Origin: Aliigemmobacter aestuarii
GTDB lineage: Bacteria; Pseudomonadota; Alphaproteobacteria; Rhodobacterales; Rhodobacteraceae
Direction of reading: 5' to 3'
Length of the DNA stretch: 43,923 nt
Assembly: GCF_004799285.1 (NCBI RefSeq)
Contig: NZ_SSND01000007.1
Coordinates: 1-43,923 of the forward strand
Shown here: positions 1-8,500 of the stretch, in pieces
How positions within the stretch are numbered: position 1 is the stretch's first letter
How the letters are laid out: every line of letters begins with the position of its first letter
Translations under genes and position numbers: made by a program
Notes under the pieces: model-generated
What the model was told of the DNA's origin: nothing
The model's database searches: none
The model's input: only the letters and a program-made list of their open reading frames with translations

Positions 1-45
1 CTCATAACCTGAAGGCCGCAGGTTCAAATCCTGCCCCCGCAACCA
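1..45 (+). tRNA. 3' half of an initiator-type tRNA (CAT anticodon), cut by the window edge
   Basis: The first 45 bases hold the anticodon loop (CTCATAA, anticodon CAT), a variable region, a T arm with the GGTTCAAATCC motif, the acceptor 3' strand and an encoded CCA at 43-45. The 5' half lies left of the window. The acceptor end CCCCCGCAACCA and the CAT anticodon fit initiator tRNA-fMet better than elongator tRNA-Met, but the missing 5' half prevents proof. This copy should be the functional tRNA, because the right-end copy is preceded by sequence that cannot form the 5' half. Confidence 0.8.
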
Positions 46-48
46 AAA
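1..48 (+). repeat. attL: left copy of the 48-base direct repeat
   Basis: Bases 1-48 are identical to 43876-43923, the last bases of the window. The repeat covers the tRNA 3' half plus three bases. This is the usual result of tyrosine-integrase insertion into the 3' end of a tRNA gene: the element supplies a replacement 3' end, so the tRNA stays intact. The true repeat could be longer, because it touches both window edges. Confidence 0.93.
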
Positions 49-75
49 TATCCACGCTAGATCAACAGCTTAAGA

Positions 76-98
76 GCCGCCCTCTCGGGCGGCTTTTT
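76..98 (+). terminator. Rho-independent terminator just inside attL, downstream of the tRNA
   Basis: A perfect 7-bp stem (GCCGCCC at 76-82, GGGCGGC at 87-93) with loop TCTC is followed by five T (94-98). It lies 30 bases after the tRNA CCA and inside the element, so the element itself appears to supply a terminator for the tRNA transcript. This would also keep host transcription out of the prophage. Confidence 0.85.
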
Positions 99-111
99 GC
101 GTTCTCCCACG

Positions 112-131
112 CGGGTCAACAATAGGTCAAC
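112..131 (+). repeat. Left arm-type repeat (paired GGTCAAC), likely integrase/excisionase site
   Basis: Two copies of GGTCAAC (114-120 and 125-131) lie 11 bases apart, about one helical turn. The same 20 bases occur at 43713-43732, just inside attR. A matching pair near both attachment sites, outside any gene, is what arm-type sites for the integrase or accessory binding proteins look like. The binding partner is inferred. Confidence 0.6.
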
Positions 132-295
132 AAACGGACGGATTCCGCGTGCGAAAACAGTGGGATAGTGGCCACGCAGGATCAGCAACGCGCGAAAACC
201 GCAGAAGAGCCCGCTCAATCGGCTTGAGGGTGGTAAATCCCTAAAAGGAATGTCTCGCCTCTGAGGTGATCACCGAGATCGGCATAGATGTCGGT

Positions 296-916
296 TCAGG
301 AAGCAAGAGCTGCTGGTCTAAAAGCTAGCAAGTCGCAGTCGGTTACCTCAGCAACTGGGCAAAATGCGTTAACGCCTCCAATGGCGTTGAATAGCAAGAG
401 CCGGAGACTTGTCTGAGCTTCGGGCTCGTCGACGATCTTGCTGCTCACGACATCAGCGTGGGCGTTTCGATCTTCCAGCGGTGTGTCGACTATGCAGCAA
501 ACCTGTTCGAGACTTTCCTGTGGTCTTCTGACGGCGGCGGCAGTGAAGTCGACAACCCCGAGAACGCCGCCAAACTCGGCGTGCTCATGAAGCTGGTGTT
601 CATACAAGAGTTGAGCGCTGAAGTTCAATTCAGCTCGGGAAGCATACCCAAGTCGACATGTTGACATGCCAGACTTGAAACACCTCTTGAAGATGCTCGA
701 CGTTATCGACTTCTTTGGAGACCGCTTAAGGTCGATATCCGACCGCGACACTGCAAAATAGCGGAGTCGCTCTTCGTCCTTAATTGGCCCAAAACCTCCA
801 GGCGCGGCATCAGCCGACTCACATCCACATTGCGGAAAGGACGTTGCCATATGAGCGACGTCACCATTCTCTTTCCACCAGTCGAGATACGCTCTTTTCC
901 GTTCGCCTTCTGTCAC
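296..916 (-). CDS. Unknown protein, third gene of the attL cargo cassette
   Basis: A 206-residue soluble protein that starts at GTG and lies 6 bases after the stop of the upstream gene at 923-1555. Visible motifs include a KKSITSSIF segment, the sequence GMSTCRLGYASRAELNF near residues 83-99, and a conserved-looking CIVDTPLEDRNAHADVV near residues 141-157. The last stretch, with DTP...HADV, resembles one I recall in uncharacterised proteins encoded beside TIGR04255 genes, but this is memory, not a search. There is no signal peptide or membrane segment. The gene is AT-richer than the phage genes. Its position as the outermost gene next to attL, co-transcribed with two others, suggests cargo rather than a virion role. 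No function can be assigned. Confidence 0.7.
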   Translation of the reverse strand: MTEGERKRAYLDWWKENGDVAHMATSFPQCGCESADAAPGGFGPIKDEERLRYFAVSRSDIDLKRSPKKSITSSIFKRCFKSGMSTCRLGYASRAELNFSAQLLYEHQLHEHAEFGGVLGVVDFTAAAVRRPQESLEQVCCIVDTPLEDRNAHADVVSSKIVDEPEAQTSLRLLLFNAIGGVNAFCPVAEVTDCDLLAFRPAALAS

Positions 917-922
917 GAAAGC

Positions 923-1555
923 CTACGCAGCTAGAAAATTAAACTTTTGGAAAAACTGGATAACGTCTGTCGTTGAGGCAGTGTTCAGCTTTCCAGCTGC
1001 AACGATAGTGCTTCCATTGACGATAGAGAAGGCGGCGACGTGATCTTTACCGAGGAAATCAAGCGCTCCCACGGCCAAACCTTCTTCGCTAAGAACCTCT
1101 AAGCTGATTTTGCCATCGTCGTCGACTTCAACACATGGAGCAGACAACTCACTCGGCCAAGCCTGAGCCACCACAATCGCGTCGTCGATTGAAGCCGAAA
1201 CGGACGCCGCGTGTTCGGCCGCAGTAAGAGGCAAAGCGCGGATACGAAGCGTCCGGAGATCTTTCAAGACCTCATCTCGCGCCTTTGCGAAAGAGTCGTC
1301 AGTGAGTAGCGCCTTTGCCGGCTCATTGCTTGCGACGGTAGGCGCTGGCTGGAAAGAACCGAAAAGGCTCTCAACGCTCACAGGGGCAGGTCTGTAGGTG
1401 CCCATGTCACCCCAAAGACCTGCGCGTTCTTGCCACTTCATTGAGTGGTCGTTCAAGAGATCAACAGCAGCGGGCGACACAGCAGCTAGGCCGGTCATGC
1501 CGCCGAATGCAATTGCTCTCCAGGGATCGACCAGACGGGTTGCAGTCGCTGTCAT
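923..1555 (-). CDS. Unknown protein, second gene of the attL cargo cassette
   Basis: A 210-residue protein whose ATG overlaps the stop of the TIGR04255-like gene by four bases (ATGA), so the two are probably translationally coupled. The first 40 residues are Ala-rich with a mildly hydrophobic stretch. The centre has ASIDDAIVVAQAWPSELSAPCVEVDDDGKISLEV, an alternating beta-type segment also recalled from small unknown genes adjacent to TIGR04255 genes. No catalytic motif is visible. The family is unassigned; the gene is real by its length, coupling and conserved spacing in a three-gene operon. Confidence 0.72.
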   Translation of the reverse strand: MTATATRLVDPWRAIAFGGMTGLAAVSPAAVDLLNDHSMKWQERAGLWGDMGTYRPAPVSVESLFGSFQPAPTVASNEPAKALLTDDSFAKARDEVLKDLRTLRIRALPLTAAEHAASVSASIDDAIVVAQAWPSELSAPCVEVDDDGKISLEVLSEEGLAVGALDFLGKDHVAAFSIVNGSTIVAAGKLNTASTTDVIQFFQKFNFLAA

Positions 1556-2358
1556 TGAAGATAATCCGCGAGATTGAGGCCGATGTTGTTTCTTTGCGCC
1601 TCGGCAAGCGACGACCCGAAGAGAGCAAGACTGCGACGATGCAGATGCTCAAGGGTGGTCTTGCAATTCTGCACGTTATCGATCGCTTTCGCTGCTCTAA
1701 GCTCGACAAGCGTGAAAATGTTACAGTGGCGCCGAGGTCCTTCTGCAGATGGTTCGTCGATTACGTCTATGTTGCGATTTACGAGAACTACGTTCTCGTT
1801 ATGATTCTCAAACCATCCGGAGTGCGAATGCCAAAGCGCAGCGCCGGTAACCGCACTCTCGGGAATCACCGGGTCAACCGTTACCAAAAGATCACGAAGA
1901 TTCGCGCTTGCAGGTTGGCCGTCGAAAACAAAACGATCCCAGTACTCGAGCTTTATGCTGCTGATGTCGACGCTATCTAGCGCGATCGATAGAGACGATT
2001 CAAAAACGTCCCAAAACCGAGTGGCGAGGTTTTCCCATCGACCATATTCTGTCGACATGTAACCAAAGACGCCATCACGAAATCCGGCCTCTTCGGTGAG
2101 TACCCCAGCGGAGCTTCTCTTCAAAACCCAACCGTTCTGAGCAATCTCAGGGACGATAGGTCCGGGCTGCACTGAGATCATGAAGCCTTGAATCGTGCTT
2201 TCCGCACGAAGAAGTTGCTCAAACCCAAGTTCTTGGAATTTTGAAGTCGCCGGTGCAGCAGCCTTTGTCAGAATCTTGTCGGTCAGAGGGCTGTTGAACT
2301 GCACAAGGATGCGCACACGGTCGATCGCGTGCGCTTCATGTATCGGCTTCCAACCCAT
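1552..2358 (-). CDS. TIGR04255-like family protein, first gene of the attL cargo cassette
   Basis: The start is placed at the ATG at 2358, because GGAAGAG lies 7 bases upstream; an ATG 25 codons earlier lacks support. The product is 268 residues. The features MSTEYGRWENLATRFWDVFESSL, IKLEYWDRFVFDG and ALWHSHSGWFE match the layout of TIGR04255, a sporadically distributed bacterial family of unknown function, including the late region RHCNIFTLVELR. TIGR04255 genes often sit in variable islands, which fits this place beside attL. Base composition is lower in GC than in the phage genes (43% in the 60 bases at 1741 against 72% at 12121), a sign of separate origin. The family name is a by-eye match. 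Confidence 0.6.
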   Translation of the reverse strand: MGWKPIHEAHAIDRVRILVQFNSPLTDKILTKAAAPATSKFQELGFEQLLRAESTIQGFMISVQPGPIVPEIAQNGWVLKRSSAGVLTEEAGFRDGVFGYMSTEYGRWENLATRFWDVFESSLSIALDSVDISSIKLEYWDRFVFDGQPASANLRDLLVTVDPVIPESAVTGAALWHSHSGWFENHNENVVLVNRNIDVIDEPSAEGPRRHCNIFTLVELRAAKAIDNVQNCKTTLEHLHRRSLALFGSSLAEAQRNNIGLNLADYLQ

Positions 2359-2546
2359 CGGTCTGCTCTTCCAATCACTATTGTGGCTCTTGTGCCATCT
2401 CCGGCGACAGGTGTCACTCCTTTTCCTTGACAATTCAAGAAGGCACCGCTCCCAGCCGCTGCGCAGTGCAACCGAAACATGGTAGTTCGGGCAGGAATTT
2501 GCAAGGAAGTCACCATCTCTGGGGCTTCGAGGCTTGGCTGACTTGA

Positions 2547-2780
2547 TTAGACCTGCTTGGTCTCCCTAACCACATACCCCGCCACGAAGTTCACCGCCCC
2601 CTGCGCCAGCGCAAGCCCGCCCGCGACGAGGGACGCCCCCACCTCCCCACCACAGGCCTCGGACAGCCCCGGCAGCCAGGGCGCGATGATCGCGGCCACG
2701 ATCGGGCCGAGCAGGCTCGTCCAGCCAACTGCGGCCATCTTGCGGGTGGGGCGAAGAGTGGGCTGATTGATCAGGTTCAT
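2547..2780 (-). CDS. Holin-like small membrane protein
   Basis: A 77-residue protein with two hydrophobic segments, about residues 16-36 (VGWTSLLGPIVAAIIAPWL) and 47-70 (VGASLVAGGLALAQGAVNFV). The N terminus is short and polar and the C-terminal tail is charged (RETKQV). AAGGAG lies 9 bases before the ATG. It sits 22 bases after the endolysin gene on the same strand, so a role in releasing or activating the endolysin at the inner membrane is the natural reading. The holin assignment rests on size, two membrane segments and neighbour, not on a recognised family. Confidence 0.65.
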   Translation of the reverse strand: MNLINQPTLRPTRKMAAVGWTSLLGPIVAAIIAPWLPGLSEACGGEVGASLVAGGLALAQGAVNFVAGYVVRETKQV

Positions 2781-2802
2781 GATGGTCTCTCCTTGGGTGG
2801 TT

Positions 2803-3438
2803 TCAGGCGCGGTTGATCCAGGTGCGCACGACGAAGCCCGGGCAGGCTTTGGCGGCGTGGTCGTTGTGACCGGTGATGCGGGTGATGGCGGTCTCGGCGC
2901 GGATGGCCGCGATCAGGCCGCGCAGGGCCCGATCCTGGGCGTTGGTGAAGTTCCGATCGAAGGGATCGGTTGCGGCCGAACCGGCGCCGCCGATCAGGCA
3001 GATGTGGATCACGCCGCGATTGTGGCCTTCGACCCCGGCGCCGATCTCGGTCTCGGCGCGGCCTGGCAGGATGGCGCCGTCGCGATCGATCAGATGGTGG
3101 TAGCCGATCTTGCGCCAGCCGCGTTCTTCGCGGTGCCAGCGGTCGATCTCCTTGCGCTTCGCTGTGAAAGGCTGTCCCCGCATCCAGTCGGGGTGGGTGG
3201 CAGCGCAGTGGATGACGATCTCGTCGACGGGATAGCGGGCGCTGCCCTGGAAGATCATGGGCCCAATCGGCGCTGCGGCCGGAGGCTTCAGGTTGCGGAT
3301 AGCACCGCCCTCGGCCGCTACGGCCTTAAGGGCGGCATCGGTGCGCGGGCCGAAGAGGCCGTCGATCGCACCGGTGTAATAGCCGAGGCGCGCCAGCGCC
3401 ATTTGCAGCGCCTTCAGCGCATCGATCTGGTCGTTCAT
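2803..3438 (-). CDS. Endolysin: peptidoglycan-binding domain plus N-acetylmuramoyl-L-alanine amidase
   Basis: A 211-residue lytic enzyme. Residues 8-38 (LKALQMALARLGYYTGAIDGLFG...) form a PG_binding_1 domain. Residues 70-210 form an Amidase_2 (T7 lysozyme-like) domain. The expected zinc ligands are visible: H77 in IVIHCAAT, H191 in TGHND and C199 in KACPGF. Y113 (GYHH) and K197 match the T7 catalytic Tyr and Lys. It cuts the amide between MurNAc and L-Ala. There is no signal peptide, so export should depend on the holin-like neighbour. GAAAGGA precedes the ATG by 8 bases. A terminator lies directly upstream (3462-3485), so expression needs either readthrough from the late operon or its own promoter. 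Confidence 0.93.
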   Translation of the reverse strand: MNDQIDALKALQMALARLGYYTGAIDGLFGPRTDAALKAVAAEGGAIRNLKPPAAAPIGPMIFQGSARYPVDEIVIHCAATHPDWMRGQPFTAKRKEIDRWHREERGWRKIGYHHLIDRDGAILPGRAETEIGAGVEGHNRGVIHICLIGGAGSAATDPFDRNFTNAQDRALRGLIAAIRAETAITRITGHNDHAAKACPGFVVRTWINRA

Positions 3439-3461
3439 GGGTTTGGTCCTTTCGGGTAAAG

Positions 3462-3485
3462 AAAAACCCCGCCGGAAGGGCGGGG
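3462..3485 (-). terminator. Strong intrinsic terminator between the late operon and the lysis genes
   Basis: On the minus strand a perfect 7-bp stem CCCCGCC/GGCGGGG with loop CTTCC is followed by TTTTTCTTT. It lies in the 69-base gap between the small coiled-coil gene and the endolysin start. It should end or reduce late transcription coming from the terminase/tail genes before the lysis genes. Confidence 0.85.
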
Positions 3486-3507
3486 CGCGGGGTGGTCTGG
3501 GCGGGGT

Positions 3508-3654
3508 TCAACTGGCAGCTGGTGGGTCCGGTGGGGGGGGGTGCGCCTCCCGGGCGGCGGCCAGTTCGGCGGCGAGAAGGGCGCAGCGCTCGGAGAGGAT
3601 CGCGATCTGCTGGCGCAGTTCGGCGACATAGGCGGTGGATGCGGCGGCGGACAT
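3508..3654 (-). CDS. Small coiled-coil protein of unknown role
   Basis: The start at 3654 is set by AAGGAG five bases before the ATG; upstream in-frame starts lie inside the fibre gene. The product is 48 residues: a heptad-like helix (YVAELRQQIAILSERCALLAAELAAAREA) followed by a Pro-rich tail. It lies between the fibre gene and the terminator. It could be a spanin-like or fibre-accessory protein, but it has no lipobox or membrane anchor. The Pro tail is coded by a run of nine C, so a one-base slip there would alter the C terminus. Confidence 0.6.
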   Translation of the reverse strand: MSAAASTAYVAELRQQIAILSERCALLAAELAAAREAHPPPPDPPAAS

Positions 3655-3671
3655 GGAGGCTCCTTTCAGGG

Positions 3672-5555
3672 TCAGAAGTCGGTCTCGAGGTAGAGGCCGG
3701 TGCATTCAAAGGCGACGGCCGCGGCGGTTGCGCCGTTGTTCAGGAACAGGCGCGGGGCGAGGAAGGTCGCGGCCTGAGGCAAGTCCGTCGCGACTTCCTG
3801 TTCGAAGACGGCGCCGGTCAGCTCGTTCACCGCGCGCAGCCAGATCGAAGTGCCTGCGGCCGGGCACCAGATCGTCAAAGTCAGCAGGCCACCGGTTACG
3901 ACCGGAAACCCAGCCCCGAGATCCACGAGGGTCGGCGCGCCCGTGGCGTCATTGCTGACCAGCTGCCAGTTCGTGTGCGTGCCGCGCTGGAAGCCGAGGC
4001 CGATCGCCTCGACCAACGCGGAAAGGGTTGTGGTCACGGCGAGGGCGGCGACTGACGACAACAGCCCGAAGAAGCCCATTCCGGTGGCCTGCAAGGTTGT
4101 CAGGCTGATCCGGGCGACAAGAGTGAACCCTCCGAGGCCCGCGGCATTGCCCCGCCAGCAGGTTGTGACGGCCGAGCGCTGATCACAGACGGAATCCACC
4201 ACTGCGGCCGAGGTGACCCGCCAGCGCCGGGAACTGGACAGAAGCGATCCCGCCGCCAGAGCGGGGTGGCTGACCGTGCCGACGCTGGTCAAGGCGATGC
4301 CTTGGGCGGCGATGGTCGTAGCCGAGACCGGCGCCCAGGCCCCGATCCGGTTCAGGCCCATATGGGGCTGCAAGGGGAAGTCACGCCCGGAGGGCCGGAC
4401 TACCTCCAGCCAGGGCGCGCCCGCGCGCTGCCGTCCGTAGAGGGCAAGCTTGCCTGCCGGGGGCGAGGCGGGCACGGCCGAAAGGCCGGGGATCACGATC
4501 GGCGCAGGGAACTCGGCCCGGCCTGTCGCACGATCAATCACAAAGGCATCGAAGAAGGCCGAGCCGTTGGGCGATACCTTCAACGTCACATCGTCGGTTC
4601 CCAAGAGCCCAAACAGGGCCCGTGCCGAGAAGCCGGTCTTCAGGGCAAGGCTGGCATCATTCCCAGCCGCGGCCTTGTTGATCGTGGTCTCATGCGACCC
4701 GCCCGCATTGTTCAGCAGCGTCGCTGCCGCGTTCACGCTGAGCCGGTTTGTGGCATCGGGCGAGGCACCGCCGAGGCCCAACCCCAGCGCGGTAACGTTC
4801 GCCGCGGCCGCGCCGATCGCCGTGACGCTGGCCGCAAAAGTGACGGTGGGCGTGTTGATGATGGTGCTGCCCAGCGCCCCGGCGGTGGTTGACCCGAGGT
4901 TGATGACGGTCGTCGACCCGGCCGCGCCGCCGGTGCCGAGGTTCACGGTCTTGGTGACGCCGTTGGTCGTGCCGCCGGTGCCGATGCCATAGGTTGCCGT
5001 CGTCGTTGCCGTGCCGATCGTCACGGCCGCGTTCGAGAACGTCGTCGCCCCCACAAAGGTCTGCGCCGCATTGCCGAGATGGGCGAGCGTGGCCGACAGG
5101 TTCGGTAGGGTGAAGGTGCGAGTCGTGCCCGTCGACAGGCTTGAAAGATCGAAGGCCGCGAGCCGCGTCGGATCGGCATCGTCGGCGAGGCGAAACAGGT
5201 TGTCCGGGAAGGGCAGTGCCGCCTGCCGCACCCAGGCGCCGCCAAGAAAGGTCAGGGCGGCATCTGTCGCGCGATCCCAGACGGACCAGCCTTCCGCGGG
5301 CGGATAGAAGGCCCAGGCGCCATCCTGCCAAGCGGCAATCGCGAAGGCTTGGCCTGCCCAAGCACCCGTGGGGCTGGGGCCCACGACATAGCGGGCGCCA
5401 TCGACTGGCGATCCGGGAGGAGTGTTCAGCCCGTTGCTTTCGACGGCAGGTTGCACGAGGGCATCGAGGGCGCGGAAGGCCTCGTTGACGGTGATGTGCT
5501 TCTGCGCCTGGTTCGCCTCGAGGAAGGTGAGGCGGATGTTCGGGGTGTCGGCCAT
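3672..5555 (-). CDS. DUF2793 tail fibre-like protein
   Basis: A 627-residue protein. Residues 1-110 match DUF2793, found in alphaproteobacterial phage and GTA-related fibres: EANQAQKHITVNEAFRALDALVQPAV, then PPGSPVDGARYVVGPSPTGAWAGQ and a W-rich end. Residues 180-300 are a low-complexity Thr/Gly/Ala stretch typical of a fibrous shaft (TTTATYGIGTGGTTNGV and similar). The C-terminal 230 residues look like a beta-rich globular head. It is probably the receptor-binding fibre attached to the gp15-like baseplate hub encoded directly upstream. The C-terminal part has no recognised family. Confidence 0.85.
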   Translation of the reverse strand: MADTPNIRLTFLEANQAQKHITVNEAFRALDALVQPAVESNGLNTPPGSPVDGARYVVGPSPTGAWAGQAFAIAAWQDGAWAFYPPAEGWSVWDRATDAALTFLGGAWVRQAALPFPDNLFRLADDADPTRLAAFDLSSLSTGTTRTFTLPNLSATLAHLGNAAQTFVGATTFSNAAVTIGTATTTATYGIGTGGTTNGVTKTVNLGTGGAAGSTTVINLGSTTAGALGSTIINTPTVTFAASVTAIGAAAANVTALGLGLGGASPDATNRLSVNAAATLLNNAGGSHETTINKAAAGNDASLALKTGFSARALFGLLGTDDVTLKVSPNGSAFFDAFVIDRATGRAEFPAPIVIPGLSAVPASPPAGKLALYGRQRAGAPWLEVVRPSGRDFPLQPHMGLNRIGAWAPVSATTIAAQGIALTSVGTVSHPALAAGSLLSSSRRWRVTSAAVVDSVCDQRSAVTTCWRGNAAGLGGFTLVARISLTTLQATGMGFFGLLSSVAALAVTTTLSALVEAIGLGFQRGTHTNWQLVSNDATGAPTLVDLGAGFPVVTGGLLTLTIWCPAAGTSIWLRAVNELTGAVFEQEVATDLPQAATFLAPRLFLNNGATAAAVAFECTGLYLETDF

Positions 5556-5582
5556 GGGGGCGCCTTACATCTGGGTGGGGGA

Positions 5583-8500
5583 TCAAAGGGTGATGTCGAG
5601 TATCGAGCCGCGGCCCAGCGCGCCGGTTTGCGCGATGCGCACAGAAAGGGTGCCGGAAACCGGGGCGCCGAAGTCGGCAATTTGCATGGCGGCCATGTAG
5701 GTGAAGGCAGGGGTGCTGAGACCTGAAACGGTTCGCATCACCACCGCCCCATTCAGGATGTCGAGCTCGTAGCCCTCCGCCGCCTCGCCCAGCGGCACTT
5801 CGGTCAGGGCCCAGTTATCGCCCGTAAAGGCGCGGGTGCGGCGGGTCCAGCTAAGCGCGATATCGCCGCCGGGCAGGTTAATCCGCTTGGCGTGACAAGG
5901 CCGCCAGGGGCGCAAGCCGCGGGCCGTGGGCGCGAAACTGACCGCCAAGTTCGCCGGGTCGCCTGCTGGTTTGCTTGAGGCCCCGATCCGCCAGTTCCAG
6001 GCCGCGCCATAATCAGCGCTGCCGATCGGCAGGGGCTTGACCCCGCCGTCCAGCACGACGACACGCGCCCCGGCCGGGGCTGGGTTAGCAATCGCGTCCT
6101 CGGTGCCAAGTAGCCCGCGGAGCAATCGGGTCAGGCGCCAGCGCCCAGGCGATTGCAAGCTGGCGGTCGCAAAGCCAACGATCTCCCAGAGATCAGGCGC
6201 GGTTTCGATCGCGACCCAGTTCGTGCCGGAGAAGACGGCCGTATCGCTGACGCTGGCGAACTGGCCTGCAATCATATCGATCCATAGCTCGTTGCCGCGG
6301 TCAAAGCGGTTGGTGGGCCCGGCATAGAAGGGAAAAGCCAGGGTGCCGAACCAGCCCGGTCGCGAAATCGTCGTCAGGACCGCGAACCCGTCTGTCGTGG
6401 CCGATCGCCAGACCGCTGCCGTGCCATACCAAGGGGCGGCGTGGGCCGCGGCATAAGGCTGCCAGTCGGGGAAATCCTCCGACAGCTGTGGCAGGTTCAC
6501 CAGCGCCACAAGCGGTGGGCCATAGACCGCCTTCGCGCCGGAGGTCGCGCCCCGATCAGCACCCGGCGCCAGATCGTAAATCGCCCGATCCGATCGGCGG
6601 GCTTCCACCCGCCGCCCAGCGCCGTCGGTGATCGAGGTCAGGGCGAATTCGATCAGGCGATTGTCGTGATCGAGCAGGATCACATCGGCCGGGTCCAGCG
6701 CCAAGCGCGATGGCGGCAGGGTGAAGCTCGCCTTCTCGCGGCCGACCCAAGCCTCGAAAAGGGCGCGACGTACCCCGCGTTCGGCGGTGCCACTGGTCGA
6801 GGCGATCGGCAGTTGTTCCGCCGAAATCCGTGCCGTGTCGACGGTGATCCGCCGGGCTTCGACCGTTATGCCTGCGAATTCCTCGTCGCGGGCCATCAGG
6901 CGCCATTTGAGGGCGAGGGGCAGTTCGGTCTCCTGCGCCCGGGTCAGTTCCAGATCCTCGGCCTCGCGACTGGCGGCGACGAGGCTGTCGAGGATGATCG
7001 TGGCCACCGGCCGTTGCCCCCGCATGCGAAAGCGGATTTTGCCCTCGGCCTCGAAGGCGTCGAAGCCGAAAAGCCGGGCAAGGGTCTCGATCGAGGCGCG
7101 GGGGCTTTCGATCGCATTGACCGCAAAGCCCGGCACCGACCCGGCGAGATCGATCACATCAAGGTCTGCTGGGGCCAGCCCAGCGCGGGCGCAAAGCTCA
7201 GCGACGAGCTCGGCGAGGCCCGTGGCCCCGGCGCGGCCGGTGAGCCAATGCCCCAGCCGCCAGTTCTCGGCATCGGACCAGACATCACTGCGGGCGGGGA
7301 AGGCCGGGAAGGGGCGTGCATCCCATGTCCAGAGCGCAATCTCGGCGGCCTCGATCATCCGGCCGGAGTAAAGGCTGGCGGCGGGGTTGTTGGCCGGGTT
7401 CGCCCAATATCCGATCAGGGCTTCGGCATAGCGGCGCTGGATGAACTCGTCGGGCCAACCGCGCGAGAAATGCGGCAGCAGGGATTCCGAGGATTTGGGA
7501 TCGACAAAGACATTCGGCTGGTTGGTGCCGCGATCGACGCAAGGCGCACCGGCTTCGGTGAAGCGGATCGGCTTTGATCCGGGCACCCAGGCGGTGGGCC
7601 CGTCGCTTTCCGCGCCACCGGGTCGGTTGATGTGCGGCTGGCTCCACCAGTTCCGCAGATCCTTGGGTCGGAATACCCAAGGCTTGCCTGCGCCATCTGT
7701 GATCGGGGTGCGGACTTGCGCCAGGCGGTCTGCCGAGGAGGCATAGAACCAGTCGTAGCCCTCGCCGCCCTCCACGTTGGCTTGCAGATAGGCGGTCTGC
7801 TGCGGGCCTTGCCACCCGGCCAGGGCATCGAGGTGATTGTCGCCATCGCGCCAATCTGAAAGCGGCAGGTAATTGTCGATCGCAACGAAGTCGACGTGCG
7901 GTGAAGCCCAGAGCGGATCGAGGTGGAAGAACACGTCGCCCGAACCGTCGGCGGGCTGATGGCCGAAGTATTCCGACCAGTCAGCGGCATAGCTGACCTT
8001 GGTGGCAGGCCCGAGGATGGCGCTGACCTCGGCGGCCAGCTGCACGAAGGCGGTGACGGCCGGATAGGTCGAGGCGCCGGAGCGGATTTGCGTCAGCCCA
8101 CGCATCTCGGTGCCGATCAGGAAGGCATCGACGCCCCCGGCCGCGGCGCAGAGGTGTGCATAGTGCAGGATCATCCGGCGCAGACCCCAATCGCTCGGGC
8201 TGCCCGTGAAACTCACCGTTGTGCCCGATACCGCGAACTGCCCCGGGGTGGCTGGGCCGAAGAAGGCAGCAACCTGCGTCCCTGCCGCCGCCGTCTTGTC
8301 GACAGTTCCGGCAAACCCTGCGGCCGGGGCGCAGGTGATCCGCCCGCGCCAGGGATAGACCGGCTGGCCGGGCGCGGTGCCGTTTGGCGAATAGGGGTTC
8401 GGCAGCGTATTGGTGGCGGGGATATCCATCAGGATGAAGGGGTAGAAGGTAACGCGCTTGCCGCGGGCCTTCAGTTCCTGAATGGCCTGCACGACGGCGG

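Noticed and set aside
1441-1980. 179-codon plus-strand open frame in the left cassette
   Set aside because: It overlaps two coupled minus-strand genes with conserved motifs and has no supporting ribosome site.
4690-5586. 298-codon minus-strand open frame overlapping the fibre gene
   Set aside because: It is Arg/His/Pro-rich noise in another frame of the DUF2793 gene.
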